Positions 7,251 through 13,611 are shown, numbered from the stretch's first letter. The stretch is 14,445 bases of DNA from Nitrososphaeraceae archaeon (GCA_025449515.1 JANWJI010000057.1:1-14445); one strand, 5' to 3'. Numbers and translations: made by a program. The notes: generated by a model not told the origin, from the letters alone.

Positions 7251-7443
7251 CTGGAATGGTCATAAGATATTCACCATAGTTTAAAAAAAATCTCTGAATC
7301 TAGTTGATGGGCTAGGCACGCATATAACCGAATCTGAGCGTGAATTTATTCCATAAACTGAACTATAGAAAAATGTTCTAAGAGAAAACACATTTAGTGC
7401 ATACTATATTTAGAAAAATTAACTAACATCCTTATCAAATCGC

Positions 7444-7453
7444 GTATAATATT
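7444..7453 (+). promoter_or_regulatory. TATA-like box for the small membrane protein
   Basis: GTATAATATT is centred near 7449, giving a predicted start site near 7475 and a leader of about 64 nt before TTG 7539. This leader is unusually long for the window. Confidence 0.4.
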
Positions 7454-7479
7454 TTTGTTGTGCGTTCATTCTGTAGTGA

Positions 7480-7492
7480 CCCAATGATTGGG
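7480..7492 (+). promoter_or_regulatory. leader hairpin upstream of the small membrane gene
   Basis: CCCAA, a TGA loop and TTGGG form a perfect 5-bp stem with a 3-nt loop. It sits in the predicted 5' leader, about 35 nt before the Shine-Dalgarno-like GGAGG at 7526-7530. A regulatory role is possible but not shown. Confidence 0.3.
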
Positions 7493-7538
7493 GAAAGCCC
7501 TCTTAGACTAGTTCATTTGATCGTTGGAGGATTGTTGG

Positions 7539-7757
7539 TTGTCTAGAAGAATTGCTCTTTTGATTTTTTGGGTGATTGGGTTTGGAGTAGGTTCAATTGG
7601 TTACTTATCTTTGCCAGGTGTCGCAGGATGGTTTGCAGGAATAATTCCCAATTTTCTGAATCAGGCAATCATCGGAGCATTAATAGCGGGAATAGTTGGC
7701 TCTGCAGTGAGTACATTTTCAATTGTGACATGGGCCAATAGATCATCTACTATCTGA
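7539..7757 (+). CDS. small two-helix membrane protein, unknown function
   Basis: The 72-residue product has two hydrophobic segments. The first follows a positively charged N-terminus (SRR) at about residues 5-24 (IALLIFWVIGFGVGSIGYL). The second, Gly-rich, covers about 42-61 (AIIGALIAGIVGSAVSTF). A hairpin topology in the membrane is likely; Gly and small residues suggest tight helix packing, as in small holin-like or stress-associated peptides, but no family is recognised. The frame is open from TTG 7524. TTG 7539 is preferred because GGAGG at 7526-7530 lies 8 nt upstream, the clearest Shine-Dalgarno-like site in the window. The gene stands alone, with its own TATA-like box and a leader, and is convergent with the epimerase operon. 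Confidence 0.6.
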   Translation: MSRRIALLIFWVIGFGVGSIGYLSLPGVAGWFAGIIPNFLNQAIIGALIAGIVGSAVSTFSIVTWANRSSTI

Positions 7758-7852
7758 TTCTAGTTTGTAGGCAATTCATAGCGAAAATATTGGATTTTGC
7801 CAAGGGACTAGAAATGACCCTCAAATCGAATCGAAGTAATCCAACCCACAAG

Positions 7853-7882
7853 GAATTAAGACATAAATTTTTTACTTAATTC
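7853..7882. terminator. inverted repeat between convergent genes, probable terminator
   Basis: GAATTAAG (7853-7860) and CTTAATTC (7875-7882) form a perfect 8-bp inverted repeat whose 14-nt loop contains six T's on the + strand. It lies about 95 nt after the small membrane gene and about 11 nt after the epimerase stop on the other strand. The T-run is on the + strand, so it may mainly end the + transcript. Confidence 0.45.
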
Positions 7883-7893
7883 TACATCGATGA

Positions 7894-8751
7894 TTAAGAC
7901 GATGAATATTCAATCATTTTGATAAAATCTAATCCTCGCTTTGTCACATCTTTGAAGTCTGGCGGTGACAAATTTGGTTCAAAGCAGATATATTCGTCAT
8001 GTCCAATTTTCTTGAGAGATTTAACGATAGAATTGAATTCGATGTGACCATACCCAGGCATATTTCTATTATTGTCTGCAAAATGGGTATGTCGCAACCA
8101 TCCTCCTGAATTTTGTATCGCAATTTCAATCGAATCCTCCTCAATATTCATGTGATATGTGTCCAACAAGATCCCAAAGCTATCGTGGTTTATCTGTTTG
8201 GCAATATCTACTGCCTCCTTAGCAGTATTACAGAATCGACTACAGTACCTGTTAAGTGGTTCCAATAAAAGTCTCACGTCATTATCTTTGGCTATTCTAG
8301 TCAGGTTAGTTAGTACTGGTATTACCCTCTTTTCTAAGATACTTTGCTTTTCCAAATGAGATGTATGCCCATGTGTCAATTGATACATTGATATATTTTG
8401 ATCATCGGAGGTCAGGCAAATATTTACTTGTTTACCGTCGAGCAAACGGCACATCTCTAAGCAATGTTTGGCATATTCAAAACAACTCTTGACAAACGAA
8501 GGATTAGTACTGATAAGATTAGTTCGTAGACTTGATCCATCGAGCTTGCCCCTAATTCCCCACATTCCAGAAATCCCAGAGACAGCCAAGTCAAAAGTAT
8601 CCAAGGTAGCCTTGATTGTGTTTATATTGGATTTTCTTGGGTCACCTAATACTTCGATGGCATCATACCCTTGTGCTACCAGCCTATGAAGGGTTTCCTT
8701 TAACGCTTCGTCTATGTGGCTAAAAGACGACAGTGTAATTGAGTATTTCAA
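7894..8751 (-). CDS. TIM-barrel sugar (phosphate) epimerase/isomerase, D-tagatose 3-epimerase type
   Basis: The 285-residue protein belongs to the xylose-isomerase-like TIM-barrel superfamily, which moves a proton on ketoses or hydroxy-acids using a divalent metal. Expected metal ligands are E164 (LLLEPLNRY), D197 (LLDTYHM), H223 (HTHFADN) and E258 (CFEPN). H200 and R229 sit where the substrate-binding His and Arg lie. Spacings of 33, 26 and 35 residues between the metal ligands match the D-tagatose/D-psicose 3-epimerase family as I recall it, so the site looks intact. It is the last gene of the three-gene operon, 37 nt after the phosphatase-like gene with no promoter between. Its place corresponds to the TIM-barrel member of ebo clusters, but the N-terminus is not the one I associate with EboE, so I leave the symbol blank. 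The substrate is unknown. The start is ATG 8751. Confidence 0.85.
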   Translation of the reverse strand: MKYSITLSSFSHIDEALKETLHRLVAQGYDAIEVLGDPRKSNINTIKATLDTFDLAVSGISGMWGIRGKLDGSSLRTNLISTNPSFVKSCFEYAKHCLEMCRLLDGKQVNICLTSDDQNISMYQLTHGHTSHLEKQSILEKRVIPVLTNLTRIAKDNDVRLLLEPLNRYCSRFCNTAKEAVDIAKQINHDSFGILLDTYHMNIEEDSIEIAIQNSGGWLRHTHFADNNRNMPGYGHIEFNSIVKSLKKIGHDEYICFEPNLSPPDFKDVTKRGLDFIKMIEYSSS

Positions 8752-8788
8752 ACAATAATCAATCTACTGTAGATGATAATTTCATGAT

Positions 8789-10195
8789 TCAAGTTACCAA
8801 TCGTATAAGATATTTTCCTATATCGCTTGAATTTGCCATAAAATCATCCTTCGTATGCTTACTCACAAACCCTTTGCGATTCGACATGTATACTGCAAGT
8901 CCGTCAGCAGAGTCAATATCTGGCGGTCTGCCATGTGACGACTTCACCAGGGATGTATCGAGTGGCACAGATTTCGTACTAGGATCAATAAAAAGTTCAA
9001 CTGGGTCATAACCAGGTTTTCTATGAATGTCTACCGTGTTTGCAAAACTTGGGGCTGCGGAATTATCGTACCACCAATAATAGTTAAACCAACTATCCTT
9101 GTTGGATATGGCAATTAGCTCGCCTGATCTTTCGTGATCTATTTTCAACTTCTTCTTCTCCTGATCTGAAGATAAAACATCTGAGATTCCGTGCACTTTC
9201 TCAAGAACTTTTTTCGTTGCTTTAATGGCATTCTGCTTGGCATATACATGGGCTATTTGATGGTCGGCCATCGCAAAAGCTTGGCTATATTCGTAGTCCA
9301 AGTATTCCTTTCCCTTTATTCTTCTGGTTACCAAAAGCCCAGCGTCCCGGAGCTTTAGATTGATACTTACAGAAGAGCTCACGTCACTGAAACCGTATTC
9401 CGAAAGGATGATGAATTGAGTCTGGTCTAGGAGTCCTAATTTCGATGCTTTCTCAACCAATTCACCCACCAATTCGTCTGCATATTTTAAATCATCCTGG
9501 ACGTGTGGACTGCTTTTTCCGAATCGTTGTGCGGAATAGTCAAGGTGAGGTAGATACAGTAGCATTAGATTTGGTCTAGCAAATTCCAAAGCATATTTCG
9601 CAGCATTAGTAATCCACTCACTCGATTTTCTAGATGCGAATGGTCCCCAATAAGTAGCTAGATTAAACTCACCTAATTTTGGAGCTAGTTTCTCATCATA
9701 GAAACCCACAGGTTTGGAATAGCACCAAGGTATGGTCGACTCCGCCATATGGAGTGGTCTGGGAGTGACAACGATATCTGCTGAGGAGTACATCGTGTTC
9801 TGCCAGAACAGCAAAGCGCTCTTAAAGGTCGATTTCTTTTCCCCTCCTTGCTTTGAAACTTTGTCCCAAATCCTATCAGTCATTACCAAACCACTTGCTT
9901 GTTCCCAAAAGCATACGTTATGATTAACTCTGTCATAGTACCCGTTGGCAATTATTCCGTGTTCGTTAGGTAGCCTACCTGACAGAAGGGAGGCTTGGAC
10001 GGTACAGGTTACAGCAGGAAAAACAGGCTCGATTTTGGAGCATTCGCCTTCGTTAGCAATCCTAGACAGATTAGGCAACCTTGACTCTATGTGTCCATGC
10101 TCGAGTCCCACCGTGTTAATAATAATTGTGTGTTTCAAGTTGGTACTCGCTTCTATCTTAATGAGCTGAACGAATGACTTAAAAATGATTCCCAT
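8789..10195 (-). CDS. alkaline-phosphatase-superfamily protein (type I phosphodiesterase/nucleotide pyrophosphatase-like), EboF-like
   Basis: The 468-residue protein has the alkaline-phosphatase-superfamily fold. The nucleophile region is PVFPAVTCTVQASLLSG with probable nucleophile T63, followed by LPNEHGIIANGYYDR. Other blocks are LLFWQNTMYSSAD, TPRPLHM, YLPHLDYSAQRFG, ILSEYGFS, ADHQIAHVY, the DSWFNYYWWYD block and VDIHRKPGYDPVELF. These match what I remember of EboF-type proteins. Several positions that hold the two zinc ions in ordinary nucleotide pyrophosphatases differ: the first Asp is V29, the PDxxGH motif reads LDYSAQ (Q223 for His), and SDHG reads S-E266-Y267-G. D219 and H421 may remain. 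Standard diesterase activity is therefore doubtful. The ATG overlaps the prenyltransferase stop by one base (TAATG), indicating translational coupling. A start near residue 20 would match shorter homologues. No signal peptide is evident. Confidence 0.85.
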   Translation of the reverse strand: MGIIFKSFVQLIKIEASTNLKHTIIINTVGLEHGHIESRLPNLSRIANEGECSKIEPVFPAVTCTVQASLLSGRLPNEHGIIANGYYDRVNHNVCFWEQASGLVMTDRIWDKVSKQGGEKKSTFKSALLFWQNTMYSSADIVVTPRPLHMAESTIPWCYSKPVGFYDEKLAPKLGEFNLATYWGPFASRKSSEWITNAAKYALEFARPNLMLLYLPHLDYSAQRFGKSSPHVQDDLKYADELVGELVEKASKLGLLDQTQFIILSEYGFSDVSSSVSINLKLRDAGLLVTRRIKGKEYLDYEYSQAFAMADHQIAHVYAKQNAIKATKKVLEKVHGISDVLSSDQEKKKLKIDHERSGELIAISNKDSWFNYYWWYDNSAAPSFANTVDIHRKPGYDPVELFIDPSTKSVPLDTSLVKSSHGRPPDIDSADGLAVYMSNRKGFVSKHTKDDFMANSSDIGKYLIRLVT

Positions 10196-11106
10196 TAGGT
10201 AACATAGAGTAATCTGGACAGAACTAGTCCCGGGATTATGAAGGACGCAACCACGATTCCGAACAATACCCCACTTATTCCGCTAACGAAGGCTGAATCA
10301 AGTATCACCATGCATAGCACGAGAATCTTGACTAGATTCTGAATTTGTTCACTTCCGATCTCAGACTTGGGCCGTATTATCCACCTGTAACTAACAAAAC
10401 ATATGATAGAAATTAGAAACGCCAGATTGACTAATAAGTCCATTCTAAACGCGCCGAAAATTGCCGATACGAACATGACAAGCACGACAAGGAATATTAG
10501 CAGGAGAGGTCTAAGGAGCCATTTTCGATTTGTTTTTGTTGCCATCGCCTCTCTCGCGCTTACCATCATTGTGGCTGCTACGTACATGAACACACAGGCA
10601 CTTTCTAGCATGAGCCTTTGTATATTTTCAGATTCAAATAGACCGCTCAGTAAGATCGGAGATGCCCCATAAATTATATTGGAGGCGCGAGCAGAGCCCA
10701 TGGCAACGGCGGCAATTTTAGTCCGCTTCAACTTGTAGTCGTAAAATAGAGCAATAAGTATGATAGTGGATGAAATCACAAAGCTCAAAACGCCTACAAA
10801 TGCGGAGATAACCAATGCTACGGCTAAGCAAATAAGAGCCAACAAAATGGCAGCCTTTTTCGTAACTGATCCTGAAGATAATGGTCTTAAACGGCCTTCT
10901 CGGATATCAGTTTCAATATCAAAGTAATCATTGAAGATGATCCCTGCAGCATAAATCAAACAGGAGGAAATAATAATTAGAGGCAATGATAGGGAGAATC
11001 CAATACTAGGCGGGTTGAGAAGGGTGATGTACCCAACAAGAATATTAGATGGAATCGTAAACAAATTCGGCAATCTAATCATGAGCAAATAGTCTTTTAG
11101 GGCCAC
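10195..11106 (-). CDS. eboC: UbiA-family prenyltransferase, EboC-like
   Basis: This integral membrane enzyme would transfer a polyprenyl group from its diphosphate to an acceptor. The 303-residue protein has about eight or nine hydrophobic helices. The first Asp-rich motif is N59-D60-Y-F-D63-I-E-T-D67 (NDxxDxxxD), followed by REGRLRPLSSG. The second polar loop reads FYDYKLKRTK, then MGSARASNIIYGAS, where EboC proteins have a comparable G-x-x-R-x-x-N-x-x-x-G-x-S block. That block and the EboF-like neighbour separate it from the geranylgeranylglyceryl-phosphate and menaquinone/heme branches. It is the first gene of the operon: GTG 11106 lies about 35 nt after a TATA-like box at 11136-11145. A downstream ATG (residue 9) is an alternative start. 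The symbol is by similarity and neighbourhood; the acceptor is unknown. Confidence 0.82.
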   Translation of the reverse strand: MALKDYLLMIRLPNLFTIPSNILVGYITLLNPPSIGFSLSLPLIIISSCLIYAAGIIFNDYFDIETDIREGRLRPLSSGSVTKKAAILLALICLAVALVISAFVGVLSFVISSTIILIALFYDYKLKRTKIAAVAMGSARASNIIYGASPILLSGLFESENIQRLMLESACVFMYVAATMMVSAREAMATKTNRKWLLRPLLLIFLVVLVMFVSAIFGAFRMDLLVNLAFLISIICFVSYRWIIRPKSEIGSEQIQNLVKILVLCMVILDSAFVSGISGVLFGIVVASFIIPGLVLSRLLYVT

Positions 11107-11135
11107 AGGATTAGCATCTCAATGTCACTAAAAAC

Positions 11136-11145
11136 GATTATAATT
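11136..11145 (-). promoter_or_regulatory. TATA-like box for the ebo-like operon
   Basis: The minus strand reads AATTATAATC. The predicted start site near 11115 gives a leader of about 9 nt before GTG 11106. No other promoter is visible inside the three genes, so it probably drives all of them. Confidence 0.5.
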
Positions 11146-11210
11146 CTTCCGACATTGATCTCACAATTTTTGGCCTTTTCTAAATAGATCTCGTTGTATA
11201 AGCCATAGTT

Positions 11211-11221
11211 AAATTTTTTTA
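11211..11221 (+). promoter_or_regulatory. TATA-like box for the 79-aa protein
   Basis: AAATTTTTTTA is centred about 29 nt before TTG 11246, so transcription would start within a few bases of that codon. It lies back to back with the operon promoter at 11136-11145. Confidence 0.35.
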
Positions 11222-11245
11222 TCAATACCACGAAAGTATGACACT

Positions 11246-11485
11246 TTGGATTCTCCAGTCACAATACAACCAGATGGGATAAAATTACAAACCGAAAAGA
11301 TGACTCCTGACGAGCTATATCATTGTCTGTTCGAAGGAAGAGTCTTCCTCTTCTTTAAAGATCACGAGGAGCTACTTCACTGCTATGAAGTTCAGGATCC
11401 TGTGGCAATAGAAGAAATCTGCAAAAATCCATTAGAGATCGAAAACATCCTGAAGAAGCATTCAGAAATTGATATAGGCCGCTAA
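11246..11485 (+). CDS. hypothetical 79-aa acidic protein
   Basis: I recognise no family. The protein is acidic and looks folded, with an N-terminal strand (VTIQPDGIKLQ), a helix after MTPDELYHCLFEGRVFLFFK, then DHEELLHCYEVQDPVAIEEI and a C-terminal helix (NPLEIENILKKHSEIDIG). There is no signal peptide or membrane segment. Two cysteines occur but form no metal motif. The start codon is TTG 11246, matching the TATA-like box at 11211-11221; an in-frame ATG at 11300 would give a 61-residue version. An out-of-frame ATG at 11238 yields only 14 codons. Regular amino-acid composition and promoter placement support a real gene. It is divergent from the ebo-like operon, but shared function is not shown. 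Confidence 0.6.
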   Translation: MDSPVTIQPDGIKLQTEKMTPDELYHCLFEGRVFLFFKDHEELLHCYEVQDPVAIEEICKNPLEIENILKKHSEIDIGR

Positions 11486-11762
11486 TGGTTATCCCATCAG
11501 TACGGATCTGTTGATCAGAACAGCCATATCGTGCGTAACATTCCTGGTAGGCCGGTCTATCTACCATATCCGTATTCAATCTTCAGAATTATCTCTTTTA
11601 TTTTGAGGAGAATGAATATTCGTCATAAAAGTTTCTTAGGAATTAATAGCATTTACAAGAATGGCTAACCAGAATGTCTTAACCTATTAACTTGTCAGGC
11701 ATATCCTACGCTAGTACTAACCGGTGAGTTCAACCGTCCACGGATTGTCGAACAGGGATCAG

Positions 11763-11792
11763 TTAAGCAATCTATAATTTAGATTGGCTTAA
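11763..11792. repeat. 11-bp stem-loop with one bulge
   Basis: TTAAGCAATCT (11763-11773) pairs with AGATTGGCTTAA (11781-11792) apart from one bulged G, around a 7-nt AT-only loop. It lies in noncoding DNA about 280 nt after the 79-aa gene. It might end a transcript or be part of a structured RNA. Confidence 0.45.
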
Positions 11793-11878
11793 TGATAATT
11801 CAAACTTTAGGCAATCAAGATTGTATGGGACATCATATTTAATGGTTCTTCTGTCGATTGTCTAAAAATCATAAAGCG

Positions 11879-12073
11879 ATGAGGAATATGCAGATACTTT
11901 TTATGAAAGGTTCTGAAAATACGATGTCCAGAATGATAAGGCCTTTCATCATAACAATACTAAAACTGTTGGACTTTTTTATTAATATGGTCGAACCAGC
12001 GCTATCCGACATGAATAATCAAGTTCTGATTGGCTTTGTCCCGCCTGAATCTCGGACATCGAGACAACCTTAG
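11879..12073 (+). CDS. candidate small membrane-anchored protein, 64 aa
   Basis: The predicted peptide has a Met- and Arg-rich N-terminus, then one hydrophobic segment at about residues 22-37 (RPFIITILKLLDFFINMV), and a short polar tail (VPPESRTSRQP). A TATA-like stretch (ATATTTAAT near 11836-11844) would place a start site near 11865, 14 nt before ATG 11879; the frame is open from TTG 11858. A GC-rich hairpin begins one base after the stop codon. These three signs agree, but the sequence resembles nothing I know, and an open frame of this size can arise by chance in AT-rich DNA. Confidence 0.33.
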   Translation: MRNMQILFMKGSENTMSRMIRPFIITILKLLDFFINMVEPALSDMNNQVLIGFVPPESRTSRQP

Positions 12074-12094
12074 CCTCGCAAATTCGAAGCGAGG
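12074..12094. terminator. GC-rich hairpin right after the 64-aa ORF
   Basis: CCTCGC and GCGAGG form a perfect 6-bp stem around a 9-nt loop. It starts immediately after the stop codon at 12071-12073 and is far more GC-rich than its surroundings. No T-tract follows, so it may stabilise a transcript end rather than terminate. Confidence 0.4.
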
Positions 12095-12105
12095 AAGTAT
12101 ATCAA

Positions 12106-12119
12106 TTGTTGATCAACAA
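12106..12119. repeat. 14-bp perfect palindrome
   Basis: TTGTTGATCAACAA is a perfect dyad, 12 nt after the GC-rich hairpin. Even-length perfect palindromes of this type often bind dimeric helix-turn-helix regulators, but no regulator gene adjoins it here. Confidence 0.4.
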
Positions 12120-12404
12120 ACCAAAAGACTCCTTTAAGAATCAATCGAGATTATAGTGGAAAGCGTCTCGTAATCTAGGATAAATTATCATTATGTCACT
12201 AATTCAAACTCGTCACCGTAGGAACTGTATTTTGCTGATTGATTCCTGCCTAGTTAATTCTGCCGCGAAAATTATCTATTCGAACCAAATCAAAAATAGC
12301 TATTGATTTACAATAACGATACTAGTTAGTGAATCACCACTATCACGCAGACGATACTATAGAACTAACCTAATTATGATAAGATCATCCATAGACGCGT
12401 AAGT

Positions 12405-12533
12405 ATGAGGACAAGAGCAAGAACTAAATTGCCAACACCTCCTTCGTATCGAGACAAAGTGTTCCGATCTGTCAAGCCCCTTTTTGATAAGTTGATGACA
12501 ATTCAATATCGACTTTACTTGAGTAGGCCCTGA
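12405..12533 (+). CDS. candidate 42-aa basic peptide
   Basis: The frame starts at ATG 12405 and encodes a strongly basic peptide with a Pro-rich start (MRTRARTKLPTPPSYRDKVF) and a probable amphipathic helix (SVKPLFDKLMTIQYRLYL). An AT-rich box (CTAATTATGAT near 12370-12380) lies about 30 nt upstream, consistent with a leaderless message. It is short, unrecognised and could be chance. It overlaps an opposite-strand open frame whose composition is less protein-like. Confidence 0.28.
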   Translation: MRTRARTKLPTPPSYRDKVFRSVKPLFDKLMTIQYRLYLSRP

Positions 12534-12761
12534 TTGCATCTACTGTATTAGCCCGTAATATATTCAAGCTAGTAGTCAATACCTCGAGATATCAATTAAA
12601 GAAACGTCAATCGAAAAAAAGACAAAGATTACCGATTATGGTACAATCATTAGCCAAAAATGAATTTTGAGTTACGTTATAAATGAAATAAAAGTGAGTG
12701 GTTAAAAGTATCCTCGTACAGCTACAATTTTTCAACGGAACTCATAAGATGGTCCTCTGAA

Positions 12762-12797
12762 AAACTAATATCCACAAGATATTGTAGATATTAGTTT
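12762..12797. repeat. long imperfect palindrome (11-bp stem plus 4-bp inner stem)
   Basis: AAACTAATATC (12762-12772) and GATATTAGTTT (12787-12797) are exact reverse complements. Inside, after one C/A mismatch, ACAA pairs with TTGT around a GATA tetraloop. The whole element folds into one hairpin of about 16 positions. It is the strongest dyad in the window and lies about 430 nt before alba. Confidence 0.6.
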
Positions 12798-12827
12798 GGA
12801 TTTATCGATTTTACACTAAAACATGGG

Positions 12828-12848
12828 ATCTAGAATACAGGTCTAGAT
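12828..12848. repeat. 7-bp stem-loop
   Basis: ATCTAGA (12828-12834) and TCTAGAT (12842-12848) pair perfectly around a 7-nt loop, 30 nt after the larger palindrome. It is one of four dyads in under 300 nt. Confidence 0.4.
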
Positions 12849-12899
12849 AAAGTTACAAAAATTGACAGACAATACAAGACACGACTGAATTTAGTGGTT

Positions 12900-12998
12900 A
12901 TGTGTATGACATGTGACTTAGGTCAGATTGTGCAGAGAACTACCAACGTCTTGCACAAAATACGCATTGAGTTCACTTCTGAAAAACAGTTAGTTTGA
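12900..12998 (+). CDS. candidate 32-aa peptide with CxxC
   Basis: ATG 12900 opens a 32-codon frame with a protein-like composition: MCMTCDLGQIVQRTTNVLHK followed by IRIEFTSEKQLV. A CMTC motif sits at residues 2-5. The stop codon lies within the 5' side of the stem-loop at 12989-13016. No clear TATA box was found. It may equally be part of a noncoding RNA. Confidence 0.2.
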   Translation: MCMTCDLGQIVQRTTNVLHKIRIEFTSEKQLV

Positions 12999-13016
12999 AA
13001 TCCTCGGATTACTAAC
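12989..13016. repeat. two-part stem-loop
   Basis: GTTAGT (12989-12994) pairs with ACTAAC (13011-13016). Inside it AATC and GATT pair around a CTCG tetraloop, with a four-base TTGA bulge on the 5' side. It has the shape of a structured RNA hairpin. Confidence 0.4.
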
Positions 13017-13035
13017 TAATATCAATTAGAACCAA

Positions 13036-13047
13036 TAGCGATCGCTA
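13036..13047. repeat. 12-bp perfect palindrome TAGCGATCGCTA
   Basis: This perfect dyad has a GC-rich core inside AT-rich DNA, about 180 nt before the alba start. It could be a protein-binding site. It contains the octamer GCGATCGC, which occurs once in this window as far as I can see. Confidence 0.4.
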
Positions 13048-13189
13048 GATCCGAGTATGACACAGAGCAAACAAAATTAGATCATGTACTACTAGAGATG
13101 CATTTTTCAAGATTCCGTATTACATTCAATGATCTTCACCTGGGTTGCAATTCGACAGATTATAGATTCTTCGTGCAGCATTAACAAAC

Positions 13190-13199
13190 ATTATATATC
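13190..13199 (+). promoter_or_regulatory. TATA-like box for alba
   Basis: ATTATATATC-type sequence is centred about 30 nt before ATG 13225. The predicted start site near 13221 gives an almost leaderless message. It is one of the strongest TATA matches in the window, fitting a highly expressed chromatin protein. Confidence 0.6.
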
Positions 13200-13224
13200 T
13201 CACTGACAGGCATAACTTAACGCG

Positions 13225-13530
13225 ATGTCCTCTACAAATGCGCGCATTTCAGGTAAAGCAAGCAATGAGATTTTCATAGGAAAGAAACCACTTATGACAT
13301 ACGTGACCGCAACCTTAGTTCAGTTAGCAAATGAACCACTAGTGGTTATAAAAGCAAGAGGTAAGAGCATAACTAGGGCAGTTGATGTCGCTCAAATAAT
13401 TGTCAAACGTATGGACACGCTTGGATACAAAGTAGGGCCAGTAAAGGTAGGAACCGAAATCATACAGTCTGATGACGGTAGAACAAGAAATGTTTCTACG
13501 ATTGAAGTTTCTATTTCAAGGGCTAGATAA
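13225..13530 (+). CDS. albA: DNA/RNA-binding protein Alba
   Basis: Alba is an abundant small dimeric chromatin protein that coats DNA and also binds RNA. The 101-residue product has the whole fold: the first strand and loop EIFIGKKPLMTYVTATLVQL, with K20 or K21 at the position of the Lys whose acetylation modulates DNA binding in Sulfolobus, then LVVIKARGKSITRAVDVAQI and a C-terminal beta-hairpin (VGTEIIQSDDGRTRNVSTIE). The hairpin arm that reaches into the minor groove contains the DDGRTR loop. The ATG at 13225 is supported by the TATA box at 13190-13199. The gene stands alone between two long gene-poor regions. Assignment is secure; lysine acetylation in this organism is not known from sequence. 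Confidence 0.95.
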   Translation: MSSTNARISGKASNEIFIGKKPLMTYVTATLVQLANEPLVVIKARGKSITRAVDVAQIIVKRMDTLGYKVGPVKVGTEIIQSDDGRTRNVSTIEVSISRAR

Positions 13531-13611
13531 TCGGTAACAATCAATAATCCTCTGTCCTTGACATAGTTATTAGTAGATTAGAATCAAAGCCGACATCTAC
13601 TAGATCATTAA

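Larger units (their letters stand above)
7214..7523. other. 310-nt divergent intergenic region
   Basis: This AT-rich spacer separates the TFB operon (-) from the small membrane gene (+). It holds the TATA-like boxes described for each side and a small hairpin at 7480-7492. An A8 run lies near 7282-7289. No tRNA-like element or convincing reading frame was seen. Confidence 0.6.
11486..13224. other. 1.7-kb gene-poor region with stem-loops and short candidate ORFs
   Basis: No gene can be called with confidence here. The stretch holds a stem-loop at 11763-11792, a candidate 64-aa ORF at 11879-12073 with a GC-rich hairpin directly after it, a palindrome at 12106-12119, a candidate 42-aa ORF at 12405-12533, and a cluster of dyads at 12762-13047 including a 32-codon ORF at 12900-12998. 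The alba promoter is at its end. I saw no tRNA-type T-arm, no repeats of CRISPR type and no transposase remnant. Pseudogene decay, noncoding RNA genes or simply low coding density could explain it. Confidence 0.7.

Noticed and set aside
8739..9011. Forward-strand open frame across the operon gap
   Set aside because: It is antisense to two well-supported genes and encodes no recognisable product.
11721..11745. tRNA T-arm-like GGTGAGTTCAACCG
   Set aside because: The 4-bp stem has the loop GAGTTCA instead of a TTCRANN loop, and no acceptor or D-arm can be paired around it.
12270..12295. TTCGAACC resembling a tRNA T-loop
   Set aside because: The flanking bases do not pair, so no T-stem forms.
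12357..12539. 60-codon minus-strand frame
   Set aside because: Its composition (Cys/Ser/Arg clusters) looks random and the opposite strand offers a more protein-like short frame.
12099..13028. Recurring ATATCAATT (12099, 12589, 13019; reverse complement near 2038)
   Set aside because: AT-only-biased 9-mers recur by chance in DNA this AT-rich, and the copies share no context.
13039..13045. GCGATCGC as a HIP1-type cyanobacterial repeat
   Set aside because: Only one copy was noticed, and the gene content is archaeal, so I treat it simply as part of a 12-bp palindrome.
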